Positions 1 through 7,338 of a DNA stretch of 64,000 bases are shown piece after piece. The notes beneath the pieces are model-generated. The model did not search any database and was not told the DNA's origin. It saw only the letters and a program-made list of their open reading frames with translations. The stretch is from Pedobacter hartonius (GTDB lineage Bacteria > Bacteroidota > Bacteroidia > Sphingobacteriales > Sphingobacteriaceae). Location of the stretch: assembly GCF_900107535.1 (NCBI RefSeq), contig NZ_FNRA01000003.1, positions 62,001 through 126,000 of the forward strand, written 5' to 3'. The translations under genes and the position numbers were made by a program. Numbering within the stretch: the stretch's first letter is position 1; every line of letters starts with the position of its first letter.

Positions 1-421
1 CTTTCAGAATATATTTTGCCTGGCGGTTGATCACCCCGGCAACAAGATCTTTTAATACTTTATCTTTTCTTAAAAAAGGAAGGTATGACCATACCTGGGC
101 CGAGCTGTCGCGCAGCCACATGGCATCCGCATCCCCGCTGCTGATAAAGGTGTCTGGCCTTCCTTCAAAATCAGTAAAGGTGACTGAAGTATCCAGTGTA
201 TTGGGAAAACAATTATTAAATAACCAGGCAAATTCTTTGTTTTTCACTTTTGAAGTAAACTCATTGATCACATTTTCTACCACCTTACTGTTAAAACGGC
301 GTAAGGCCGGTACTCTTCTTACCAGGGGAAAATCAGGTTCCGCGGCGAATGATAACATTTTCCCTGAGAATAAAGCGGCAGTTAAAAGTCCTGCCTTCTG
401 TACAAAAGATCTTCTTTCCAT
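1..421 (-). CDS. GH125 exo-alpha-mannosidase, N-terminal part (cut by window edge)
   Basis: Only the first 140 codons are in the window; the gene runs off the left edge. The start is the ATG at 421. Residues 1-27 look like a twin-arginine or Sec export signal (MERRSFVQKAGLLTA, then a small-residue region), so the enzyme is probably periplasmic. The stretch around residues 85-115 contains GRPDTF, SGDADAMWLRDS and AQVWSYLPF, the hallmark start of the GH125 (former DUF1237) metal-independent alpha-mannosidase domain, which removes alpha-1,6-linked mannose. The catalytic core lies outside the window. The family call is firm from this motif; the exact substrate is inferred from the family. Confidence 0.8.
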   Translation of the reverse strand, partial: MERRSFVQKAGLLTAALFSGKMLSFAAEPDFPLVRRVPALRRFNSKVVENVINEFTSKVKNKEFAWLFNNCFPNTLDTSVTFTDFEGRPDTFISSGDADAMWLRDSSAQVWSYLPFLRKDKVLKDLVAGVINRQAKYILK

Positions 422-511
422 GAATTATATATAAAATGATTCTAATGCAAGGAGCATTAAAAGGTCTTTCAAATATGATATAAATTTTCAAACTTAACCT
501 GCTGCATCAAA

Positions 512-1420
512 TCATTCTACTCCCGCTACTTGCATGGGGATGGTATAAATAGCAGTAGAGGCCGTGATAAACAGATCGGTACGATTTTTACCACCAAAAC
601 ATACATTTGCCGTCCATGGTTCTTTTACCTCTATATGACCGATGAGTACGCCTGCGGGGCTATAGATAAAAACACCTTTGCCTGTCAGGTAAAAGTTGCC
701 TTTGTTATCCATCGTCATGCCATCAGAGCCCTGTTCAATGATCAGCTTCTGCTCAGCGAGATCACCATTTTTTAAGATGGTGTAACGGTAAGTTTTATTC
801 CGCTGGATATCGGCAACATACAAATATTTACCATCAGGTGTCCCCACAATACCGTTGGGCTTTGAGAGATCTTCCGCCACTATCCTGGCCTTTGCCTGTT
901 TACCTGCGGGCAGATAATAAACTTTCTGACCTTCTATTTCCGGCTTTTGCCTTGTCCAGTAGTCGCGCTGGTAATATGGATCTGTAAAGTAAATCCCTCC
1001 CCTGCCGTCCAGCCAGAGGTCGTTCGGCCCGTTCAGTTTCTTTCCGTCCACATTTTCCAGCAGTACCTCCACTTTTCCGTTTCTGTCAACAGACCACATT
1101 TCATTGTTTTCATCGGCACAAGCGAGCAATTTCCCCTTACGGTCAAAGTAAAGTCCGTTGGCGCGTCCGGCTTTGTCTTTAAACAAAGAGAGTTTACCAT
1201 TAATATCATATTTCCAGATCTGATTATTGGGCTGATCCGTAAAATACACGTCACCCCCGGAGTTTACTGCAGGCCCTTCAGTAAAAGAAAACTGGCGGGA
1301 AATCAGCTTCAGGCTATCCTGGCTGAACAATTGGGCGCTGCTTTGAAAGGTGGTAATGCTCAATAACAGCGTCATAAGAAAAGGCAGTGACGACGTACGC
1401 TGGGGGTATAAATATTTCAT
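512..1420 (-). CDS. SMP-30/gluconolactonase/LRE family protein, secreted
   Basis: A 302-aa protein with an N-terminal signal peptide (hydrophobic LMTLLLSITTF, then SSAQ) followed by a six-bladed beta-propeller of the SMP-30/gluconolactonase family. Visible family motifs are FTEGPAV (metal-ligand Glu), LNGPNDLWLD, KPNGIVGTPDGKYLYVAD and GSDGMTMD, which supply the usual divalent-metal ligands Glu, Asn, Asn and Asp. Members hydrolyse sugar lactones or related esters. It stands alone between the GH125 gene and a divergent transporter gene, so the substrate cannot be read from context. It could be the lactonase missing from the fucose operon at 25425-29856, but nothing links them physically. Confidence 0.85.
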   Translation of the reverse strand: MKYLYPQRTSSLPFLMTLLLSITTFQSSAQLFSQDSLKLISRQFSFTEGPAVNSGGDVYFTDQPNNQIWKYDINGKLSLFKDKAGRANGLYFDRKGKLLACADENNEMWSVDRNGKVEVLLENVDGKKLNGPNDLWLDGRGGIYFTDPYYQRDYWTRQKPEIEGQKVYYLPAGKQAKARIVAEDLSKPNGIVGTPDGKYLYVADIQRNKTYRYTILKNGDLAEQKLIIEQGSDGMTMDNKGNFYLTGKGVFIYSPAGVLIGHIEVKEPWTANVCFGGKNRTDLFITASTAIYTIPMQVAGVE

Positions 1421-1556
1421 AGTTAAATTTATAGAACAAAACTATAATATAACCCCAAAAATCAAACCAGAATAAATAGCAATACATAAAATATTTTATA
1501 CGGTATAACTCCTCTCCTAAATATTAAATTATAGTTTTTAAGATTATATTAGCTTT

Positions 1557-2777
1557 ATGAATAGCTTTTACAATAATTATAAAGGGATTATCTGGTTGCT
1601 TGCGGGCATTCTTGCGGGCAGCATTGCGGGGCTGATATTTGGTCAGCGTGTCAGCATCCTGAAGCCTATAGGTGACATCTTCCTCAACTTATTGTTTACC
1701 GCGGTCATTCCACTTGTATTTTTCTCCATTGCATCAGCTTTAGGCGGATTAAAAGAAACCAGTAAGCTCAGTAAAATGATGGGCGTAATGACCCTTGTGT
1801 TCCTGGCAACAGTGCTGATTTCCGCCTCATTGACCATCCTCGCCGTTAAAATATTCCCCATTCATGAGCATATGGCTGCGGCAACTTTAACGGAGACCAT
1901 TGTAAAAAAACCTTTTGGGGATCAGCTCACGCAACTTCTGACCACCAGTGAGTTCTTTGAGCTCATGTCGCGTAAAAGCATGCTGGCCATGATCATTTTT
2001 TCTGTGCTGACAGGTTTTGCCACGCTGCGTTCAGGAGAGTCAGGTGCCGCCTTTTCCAGATTCCTGCATTCAGGTAACGAAGTATTTAAAAACGTATTTG
2101 TCATCATCATGAAGCTGGCGCCTATCGGTCTGGGTGCATATTTTGCCTACCAGGTTGGTGTCTTTGGTCCCCAGCTTTTTGGCACCTATGCCCGTTCCTT
2201 AGGAATCTATTATGGAACAGGTGCCTTTTATTTCATTTTCCTTTTCACGTTTTATGCTTTTGTGGCCGGCGGGGTAAAAGGCATCAAAAAATACTGGAAG
2301 AACAATATTATCCCTTCAGCAACTGCTGTAGGTACCTGCAGCAGTATAGCCAATATTCCTGCCAATTTAGATGCCGCCGAAAAGATGGGTATTCCTCAAT
2401 ATATTTCAAACGTGACGATCCCGCTGGGTGCAACCCTTCATAAGGACGGCTCAAGTATTTCTTCGATTATCAAAATGGCGGTTGTATTTGCCCTTTTCGG
2501 AAAAGGTTTCGATAGTATGGAAACCATTGCCCTTGCATTGGCGATGACCGTGCTGGTGAGTATTGTTGAAGGGGGCATTCCCAATGGCGGTTATGTAGGA
2601 GAATTGCTGTTTATATCGGCTTATGGATTTCCGCCAGAAGCGCTTCCGCCAGCCATGATCATTGGCACCCTGGTAGATCCAATGGCAACCTTGCTCAATT
2701 CTACGGGAGATACCGTTGCAGCTATGCTGGTTACCCGCTTTACGGAAGGAAAGAACTGGTTGTCTACAAAGGCATAA
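1557..2777 (+). CDS. dicarboxylate/amino acid:cation symporter (DAACS family)
   Basis: A 406-aa inner-membrane protein, full length for the SDF/DctA-GltP family. It opens with a membrane helix (IIWLLAGILAGSIAGLIFG) and has the family's serine-rich re-entrant loop region (GTCSSIANIP), then LGATLHKDGSSIS and a C-terminal DPMATLLNSTGDTVAA. These correspond to the HP1, TM7 and HP2/TM8 elements that bind substrate and sodium or protons. Members import C4-dicarboxylates, glutamate or neutral amino acids; the substrate is not decidable here. The last 14 bp overlap tail-to-tail with the next gene on the minus strand. Confidence 0.9.
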   Translation: MNSFYNNYKGIIWLLAGILAGSIAGLIFGQRVSILKPIGDIFLNLLFTAVIPLVFFSIASALGGLKETSKLSKMMGVMTLVFLATVLISASLTILAVKIFPIHEHMAAATLTETIVKKPFGDQLTQLLTTSEFFELMSRKSMLAMIIFSVLTGFATLRSGESGAAFSRFLHSGNEVFKNVFVIIMKLAPIGLGAYFAYQVGVFGPQLFGTYARSLGIYYGTGAFYFIFLFTFYAFVAGGVKGIKKYWKNNIIPSATAVGTCSSIANIPANLDAAEKMGIPQYISNVTIPLGATLHKDGSSISSIIKMAVVFALFGKGFDSMETIALALAMTVLVSIVEGGIPNGGYVGELLFISAYGFPPEALPPAMIIGTLVDPMATLLNSTGDTVAAMLVTRFTEGKNWLSTKA

Positions 2778-3573
2778 AGCCATTTTCAACATGGTGATCA
2801 TGCAGGCCAACGACAGAATAGTGCCTTGGAAGATACCAGGTTACCGTTTGCATCATATTGCGGTAGTGTTCTTCCGACTCAAAGGATTCGGGCGTGATAT
2901 TAAAGGCAAGGTCCTGGCTCATCTCTTCTCCGTTCTTGCGCATCATCAGCATCACTTTAGGATCCTGAATGCCATTCAACTCAAAAAAATCCTTTAATAA
3001 CTTTCTTGTCTGCACCGGAAGTATAATTTCCGAGGGCTGGCCCACCATCACCTCTTCACCCTGTGCGACTGTTTCTTCGGTATTGCTGCTATTGCTGAAC
3101 AGGCTTTCGAGCGTAAAGAAACTGCCATTCAAATGGTAATTTAAGATATCGCCGTAGGTCAGTACCCAGTCGGGCTGACCGGCACCAGGATTGATGACGA
3201 CACCATATCCCCTTTCCACCAGGAAACCACCGATCATTTCGTGGATCACGTAAGACTGAAACTCCTCTCCCGGTTCAGGAACAAACAACTGAAAATAAGG
3301 GAAGCCGTCAGGCCCGGCGATCAGCTGTGGTGTTCCGCAGCGGAAAGCGGCCAAAGGCAGGTCCGCTAAAAACTGGTTCACCCAACTTTCTGTTCTCTCT
3401 TCTCTCGGTACTGTCAGAAGTGTTGCAATGGACTGCGTTTTTTCCAGGTCTCCCTTATGAATCTGCTGGCTATTTTGCTGAGCCGGTGCAGCAGAAGTGA
3501 TTTCTTCAGCTTGCTTTTTTGGTTCAGTTGGTTTTGCTGTTTCAGTCTTCCTGAAAATATCGAATAGTCCCAT
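2764..3573 (-). CDS. uncharacterised 269-aa protein
   Basis: I do not recognise the family. The ATG at 3573 is preferred over an upstream in-frame start at 3630 because it begins MGLFDIFRK, a typical soluble N-terminus, and the extra 19 residues look like untranslated leader. Residues 10-50 are a low-complexity linker rich in Lys, Glu, Pro and Gln. A folded mixed alpha/beta region follows from about residue 60, including PDGFPYFQLFVPEPGE and VERGYGVVINPGAGQPDW. There is no signal peptide or membrane segment, so it is probably cytoplasmic. It converges on the symporter gene with a 14-bp overlap. The long coherent frame and protein-like composition support a real gene. Confidence 0.75.
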   Translation of the reverse strand: MGLFDIFRKTETAKPTEPKKQAEEITSAAPAQQNSQQIHKGDLEKTQSIATLLTVPREERTESWVNQFLADLPLAAFRCGTPQLIAGPDGFPYFQLFVPEPGEEFQSYVIHEMIGGFLVERGYGVVINPGAGQPDWVLTYGDILNYHLNGSFFTLESLFSNSSNTEETVAQGEEVMVGQPSEIILPVQTRKLLKDFFELNGIQDPKVMLMMRKNGEEMSQDLAFNITPESFESEEHYRNMMQTVTWYLPRHYSVVGLHDHHVENGFMPL

Positions 3574-3846
3574 GTAATTAAATTTGCTTCCCGTCCGGTG
3601 TACCCTTCCTCTGAGAGTCAAATTTAACAAATTCCGGAGAGATATAACGACCTAAAGTATCTTTAAATAAACACTTCAAAATGACCTACTTATAATTTAC
3701 CCAAAATGACCGGCTGTATTTGTGCTGATTTCATGGTTAAAGTTTGACGACCAAAGAATATGAATGCTGATTGTAATGCCTGATAATTAGTGGTCTTTAA
3801 AAAGAATTTAACAGGAATTTCCAGCGGGTTTATATTGAGTTTTTAA

Positions 3847-3903
3847 CGGGTTCCCAACGGGTTCTGAACGATGAAGACCCGTTCCAAACCCGTTGGGAAC
3901 CCG
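3847..3903. repeat. large palindrome (17-bp perfect arms) in a divergent intergenic space
   Basis: Positions 3847-3863 (CGGGTTCCCAACGGGTT) are the exact reverse complement of 3887-3903. Inside, 3866-3870 pairs with 3880-3884, leaving a loop of about nine bases. The arm itself holds a short direct repeat of AACGGGTT. It lies in the 487-bp gap between the 5' ends of the 269-aa gene and the MOSC gene, so it is not a terminator for either. No other feature is evident in 3574-4060, which is otherwise AT-rich. It may be an interspersed repeat, a regulator site or a small structured RNA; the sequence does not decide. Confidence 0.8.
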
Positions 3904-4060
3904 CTCCAAAGTCGTTCCGGATATGGATTAAATATTGCTTAAACATCTATTTAAACACAGAAAAAACGAACCTTGTACATCATTCAGATCCGGTTGTCCG
4001 CTGGCCTGAACCACAGCAGTAAAAAAAGCAGAGCTGAGATAATTTTTTTATCTTTAAAAC

Positions 4061-4882
4061 ATGAACGAGCTGTACTTATCCGAACTTCATATTTATCCTA
4101 TCAAATCACTCGGTGGGATGAGCCTGCAGCAGGCTCAATTAACAGACAGAGGGTTGAAATATGACAGAAGATGGATGCTCATTGATGCCGGAGGCACCTT
4201 TGTTACCCAGAGGAAACATTTTGAACTGGCGATGCTGCAGGTAAGCATCAATGACGGCCGGTTAACTGTTACCCATAAAAAAGATCCGGCAGTTCATATC
4301 TCCTTTTCGCTGGATGAAACCACAGGGATCAGCATTCCGGTGAACATCTGGGATGATCAGTCCACAGGACTGGAAGTGAGTACACTCGTCAACGAATGGT
4401 TTACCGACTTCATGCAAATGGATGTGCGCTTAGTGCAAATGCCGGCAGATGAACGAAGATTGGTAGATCCAAGATACGCGGAAGACAATGAGATCGTCAG
4501 TTTTGCTGACGGCTATCCCTGCCTGATCATCAGCCAGGCATCTTTAGACGGCCTCAACGGAAAACTGACAGATCCGGTACGCATGGACCGCTTTCGTCCC
4601 AATCTGGTGTTTACGGGCGGAGAACCGCATATCGAAGATAAATTTACGAGTTTCTACCTGGGTGACACTCTGTTTTCAGCGGTTAAACCTTGTGCCAGGT
4701 GTGTGCTGACCACCATAGACCAGCAAACAGGCGCCAAAGGTCAGGAGCCTTTGAAAACACTGGCAGGTTACCGCACGGTAGGAAAAAAAGTGCTTTTCGG
4801 CCAAAACCTGATTCATAAAGGCAAGGGCCTGATCAGCGTAGGTGATCAGCTCCGGGTTACAGACTGGAAACCGACAGCCTGA
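4061..4882 (+). CDS. MOSC domain-containing protein (YcbX/mARC-like)
   Basis: A 273-aa protein with the MOSC N-terminal beta-barrel (ELHIYPIKSLGG, residues 8-19; GLKYDRRWMLID about 31-42) followed by a MOSC sulfurase domain (DRFRPNLVF about 178-186, then KPCARCVLTTID with the conserved Cys around 208-211, and KGLISVGDQLRV at the end). This is the YcbX/mARC architecture without the C-terminal ferredoxin domain of E. coli YcbX. Relatives carry molybdenum cofactor and reduce N-hydroxylated compounds. The partner electron donor is not in the neighbourhood. Its 3' end overlaps cobC tail-to-tail by 26 bp. Confidence 0.88.
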   Translation: MNELYLSELHIYPIKSLGGMSLQQAQLTDRGLKYDRRWMLIDAGGTFVTQRKHFELAMLQVSINDGRLTVTHKKDPAVHISFSLDETTGISIPVNIWDDQSTGLEVSTLVNEWFTDFMQMDVRLVQMPADERRLVDPRYAEDNEIVSFADGYPCLIISQASLDGLNGKLTDPVRMDRFRPNLVFTGGEPHIEDKFTSFYLGDTLFSAVKPCARCVLTTIDQQTGAKGQEPLKTLAGYRTVGKKVLFGQNLIHKGKGLISVGDQLRVTDWKPTA

Positions 4883-5387
4883 AAACTCCGGCCATTCTTA
4901 CCGGGATAGAAAAAGCGTCCTTCAGCAGTACAGCGCGGTAATGCGCAAGGATAATCCGTATTACTCCACCATGTGTGACCACAGCCACCGTTCCAAAGGG
5001 CTGCTGTAAAAGCCCCTTCCAAAATTGAAAGATGCGCTGCTCCATTTCCAGCATGGTTTCTCCGTTGGGAGGTGAAAGACGGACAAAATCATTCATCCAG
5101 GCGTCAGAGGCTACACGGTCCACTGTATCCCATGTCTGCCCTTCCCAATCGCCAAAGTTCAGCTCCTGCAGTGCTGCATCAGTGGTATAAACAGTTGAAA
5201 TAGCCGCTGCAAGTTGTGTACACCTGGAAGAAGGACTCGAATATACGGCTTCAATGGCCGGAGGCAGCTGTTTGAGCATCTCCTCCTTCTCCTCCAAAAA
5301 GCTGTCAGCAAGTGGTACATCCCTTCGCCCGTAGATCATTCCCTTTGTAACCAGGGGTGTAGTATGCCTGATCAGATAAATTTCCAT
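4857..5387 (-). CDS. cobC: alpha-ribazole phosphatase-like histidine phosphatase
   Basis: A 176-aa histidine phosphatase-superfamily enzyme. The start is placed at the ATG at 5387 (MEIYLIRHTTP) because the catalytic RH motif then sits at residues 7-8 as in the family; a start at 5471 would add a non-conserved 28-residue extension. Other active-site elements are the central ELNFGDWEGQTW and VVTHGGVIR near the C-terminus. In the CobC role it removes the 5'-phosphate from alpha-ribazole-P or adenosylcobalamin-P in nucleotide-loop assembly. The specific name rests on its position as last gene after cobU-cobS, overlapping cobS by 16 bp. Confidence 0.85.
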   Translation of the reverse strand: MEIYLIRHTTPLVTKGMIYGRRDVPLADSFLEEKEEMLKQLPPAIEAVYSSPSSRCTQLAAAISTVYTTDAALQELNFGDWEGQTWDTVDRVASDAWMNDFVRLSPPNGETMLEMEQRIFQFWKGLLQQPFGTVAVVTHGGVIRIILAHYRAVLLKDAFSIPVRMAGVFRLSVSSL

Positions 5388-6160
5388 ATCAGGAATAACG
5401 ACAAATAGATCACTACTTCTGTAAGCTGCTGTACGGCACCAAGACAGTCGCCCGTATAACCGCCAATCCATTTTTTGAAATAATAGCCCAGGTAATAACT
5501 CAGCAGCACCACCGGAATAAGAATAAAAGCAATGGACGAAACACCTGTATAAAAGATCAGGCCAGCCAAAGGTAAAAGTGTTAAACCGGCAGCAATGATC
5601 AGGTTAACGGCCCGGCCTTTGTCCACCGCGCTGCCAATCTTACTCTCTGCACTGCGGGCATAACTTTGACTAAAAACAACCATGATCGCTGCAAAACGGC
5701 TTAAAGAATGTGCAATAATAAAAATACCGAGAATGACCAACGCGTTAACATCAGTGGTCACCTGTATCGTTGCAATGAATTTTATCCCCAGTAACAGCAC
5801 CAGTCCTGTAACGCCATAAGTGCCCAGGCGGCTGTCTTTCATAACCTCCAGGATCTTCTCTTTCGTCCAGCCCCCGCCAAAGCCGTCACATACATCGGCA
5901 AAGCCGTCTTCATGAAAAGCTCCGGTAAGCAATACCGTTGCGACCATAGAAAACAATACTGCCAGTGCATTTCCAAAAAGGAAGTTAAAAAGCAGATAAA
6001 CAACTGCCGCAACACCTCCTGTTATCCAGCCAATTAACGGCAGGTACCTGATGGAATCAGGCAGCAGCGCTGTGCTGCCCTTATGTACAAAAGCGGGTGC
6101 AGGCAGCCTGGTATAAAAAGATAAGGCCGTAAAAAAAAGTTTCAGTTCCCTGTTGATCAT
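5372..6160 (-). CDS. cobS: adenosylcobinamide-GDP ribazoletransferase (cobalamin synthase)
   Basis: A 262-aa polytopic membrane protein that joins adenosylcobinamide-GDP to alpha-ribazole (or its phosphate), the final assembly step of cobalamin. The diagnostic region is HEDGFADVCDGFGGG followed by MKDSRLGTYG (about residues 87-120), the acidic metal-binding signature of CobS. Hydrophobic segments flank it and fill the C-terminal half. The start ATG overlaps the cobU stop by 4 bp, and its 3' end overlaps the cobC start, showing translational coupling in one operon. Confidence 0.95.
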   Translation of the reverse strand: MINRELKLFFTALSFYTRLPAPAFVHKGSTALLPDSIRYLPLIGWITGGVAAVVYLLFNFLFGNALAVLFSMVATVLLTGAFHEDGFADVCDGFGGGWTKEKILEVMKDSRLGTYGVTGLVLLLGIKFIATIQVTTDVNALVILGIFIIAHSLSRFAAIMVVFSQSYARSAESKIGSAVDKGRAVNLIIAAGLTLLPLAGLIFYTGVSSIAFILIPVVLLSYYLGYYFKKWIGGYTGDCLGAVQQLTEVVIYLSLFLIWKFI

Positions 6161-6681
6161 AAGCGCTGCTCTAACTGTTTCTTCAAATATAAGGGCAATC
6201 CGGAGACGATAAATACGGCCTCCGCGGCCTTTGCGGCTACATACTGATTTGCCCAGCCCTGCAGGTCTGCAAACTGACGCCCTATAGCCGTCTCTGCATG
6301 CATCCCCATGCCCAGTTCATTGGAAATAATAATAAAGGTAGCCTGTATGGATGACAGCTGGTCGATTTCTTTTTTAAACTCAGCTAAAGACCGTTCGATA
6401 TCGTTCTCATGATCCATAAAAAAATTTGTAAGCCACAGGGTTACACAATCGATCACTACGGTACGTCCTGTTAAGGGCAGCAGATGAAGGTCACGGTAAG
6501 CTTCGAAAGTAGTCCATTCCGGGCCACGGTCATCCTGGTGACGCTTGACCCGTTCCCGGAAATCTTCATCCCAGATTCTGGCTGTTGCAATATATACCGG
6601 CGCAGTGCTGAGTGCCAGCGCACGCTGTTGTGCATAAGCACTTTTACCGCTTCTTACACCGCCGCTTACATAGATCAGCAT
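6157..6681 (-). CDS. cobU: adenosylcobinamide kinase / adenosylcobinamide-phosphate guanylyltransferase
   Basis: A 174-aa bifunctional CobU/CobP enzyme of normal length. The P-loop is GGVRSGKSAYAQ at residues 7-18; VVIDCVTLWLTNFF supplies the Walker B-like strand, and ISNELGMGMHAE is the conserved motif around residues 120-131. It phosphorylates adenosylcobinamide and then transfers GMP to give adenosylcobinamide-GDP, the CobS substrate. This is also the entry point for salvaged cobinamide. It starts 4 bp after the adenosyltransferase gene and overlaps cobS by 4 bp. Confidence 0.95.
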   Translation of the reverse strand: MLIYVSGGVRSGKSAYAQQRALALSTAPVYIATARIWDEDFRERVKRHQDDRGPEWTTFEAYRDLHLLPLTGRTVVIDCVTLWLTNFFMDHENDIERSLAEFKKEIDQLSSIQATFIIISNELGMGMHAETAIGRQFADLQGWANQYVAAKAAEAVFIVSGLPLYLKKQLEQRL

Positions 6682-6685
6682 AGGG

Positions 6686-7279
6686 TTAAGGTTGAGGTGC
6701 AGGATCGGTATTTTTAAATCTCTTATACAGGAATAACTGCCATTTCTCTTCGGCTACACCTGCTTTGTCCATTTCCGCACGTGCCAGCGTAAAGAACAGG
6801 TCAGACAGGCGGTTAATGTATGCCGGAATAGTTTCATCCACTTCATCTGTGGCACTGAGGCTCACCAACCTTCTTTCTCCCCTGCGCATTTGTGTTCTGA
6901 TCATATGGCATAATGCGGATATTTCATTCCCTCCGGGAAGGATAAAGTAATCTGAGGGATGCGTCATTGCCCCTTCCAGCTCATCGATCCAGGTCTCGCA
7001 AAAAACAGGGCCATCCACCGGCATCGGGTTGGTATTGATTTTTTTCGTATCTGAAGGACGGGCCAGATGAGACATCATATCCATCATATCCTTCTGGATC
7101 TTATGGAGGTTAGCCTGCCATTCATGTGTATCGCCCAGTTTTACCCTCAGGAAACCTATGGTCGAGTTCACCTCGTCCAGCGTACCGATACATTCCACCC
7201 GCACGTCGTCTTTGCTTACACGTTTTCCGCCAAAAAGCCCGGTGGTTCCTCTATCTCCTTTTTTTGTATATATCTTCAT
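6686..7279 (-). CDS. ATP:cob(I)alamin adenosyltransferase, PduO type
   Basis: A 197-aa protein of the PduO/MMAB adenosyltransferase family. It begins with the family signature MKIYTKKGDRGTTGLFGG, followed by ECIGTLDEVNSTIGFLR and, late in the chain, MRRGERRLVSL, which form the ATP site between trimer subunits. It converts cob(I)alamin or cobinamide to the adenosylated form, so imported corrinoid is prepared for CobU. It lies 59 bp after the TonB receptor gene and 4 bp before cobU. Confidence 0.93.
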   Translation of the reverse strand: MKIYTKKGDRGTTGLFGGKRVSKDDVRVECIGTLDEVNSTIGFLRVKLGDTHEWQANLHKIQKDMMDMMSHLARPSDTKKINTNPMPVDGPVFCETWIDELEGAMTHPSDYFILPGGNEISALCHMIRTQMRRGERRLVSLSATDEVDETIPAYINRLSDLFFTLARAEMDKAGVAEEKWQLFLYKRFKNTDPAPQP

Positions 7280-7338
7280 TTTCTTGATTTAAAAGCTTCA
7301 TAACCGTTTTGATTCCAGTGATGAAGCTAAGGTTTTAT

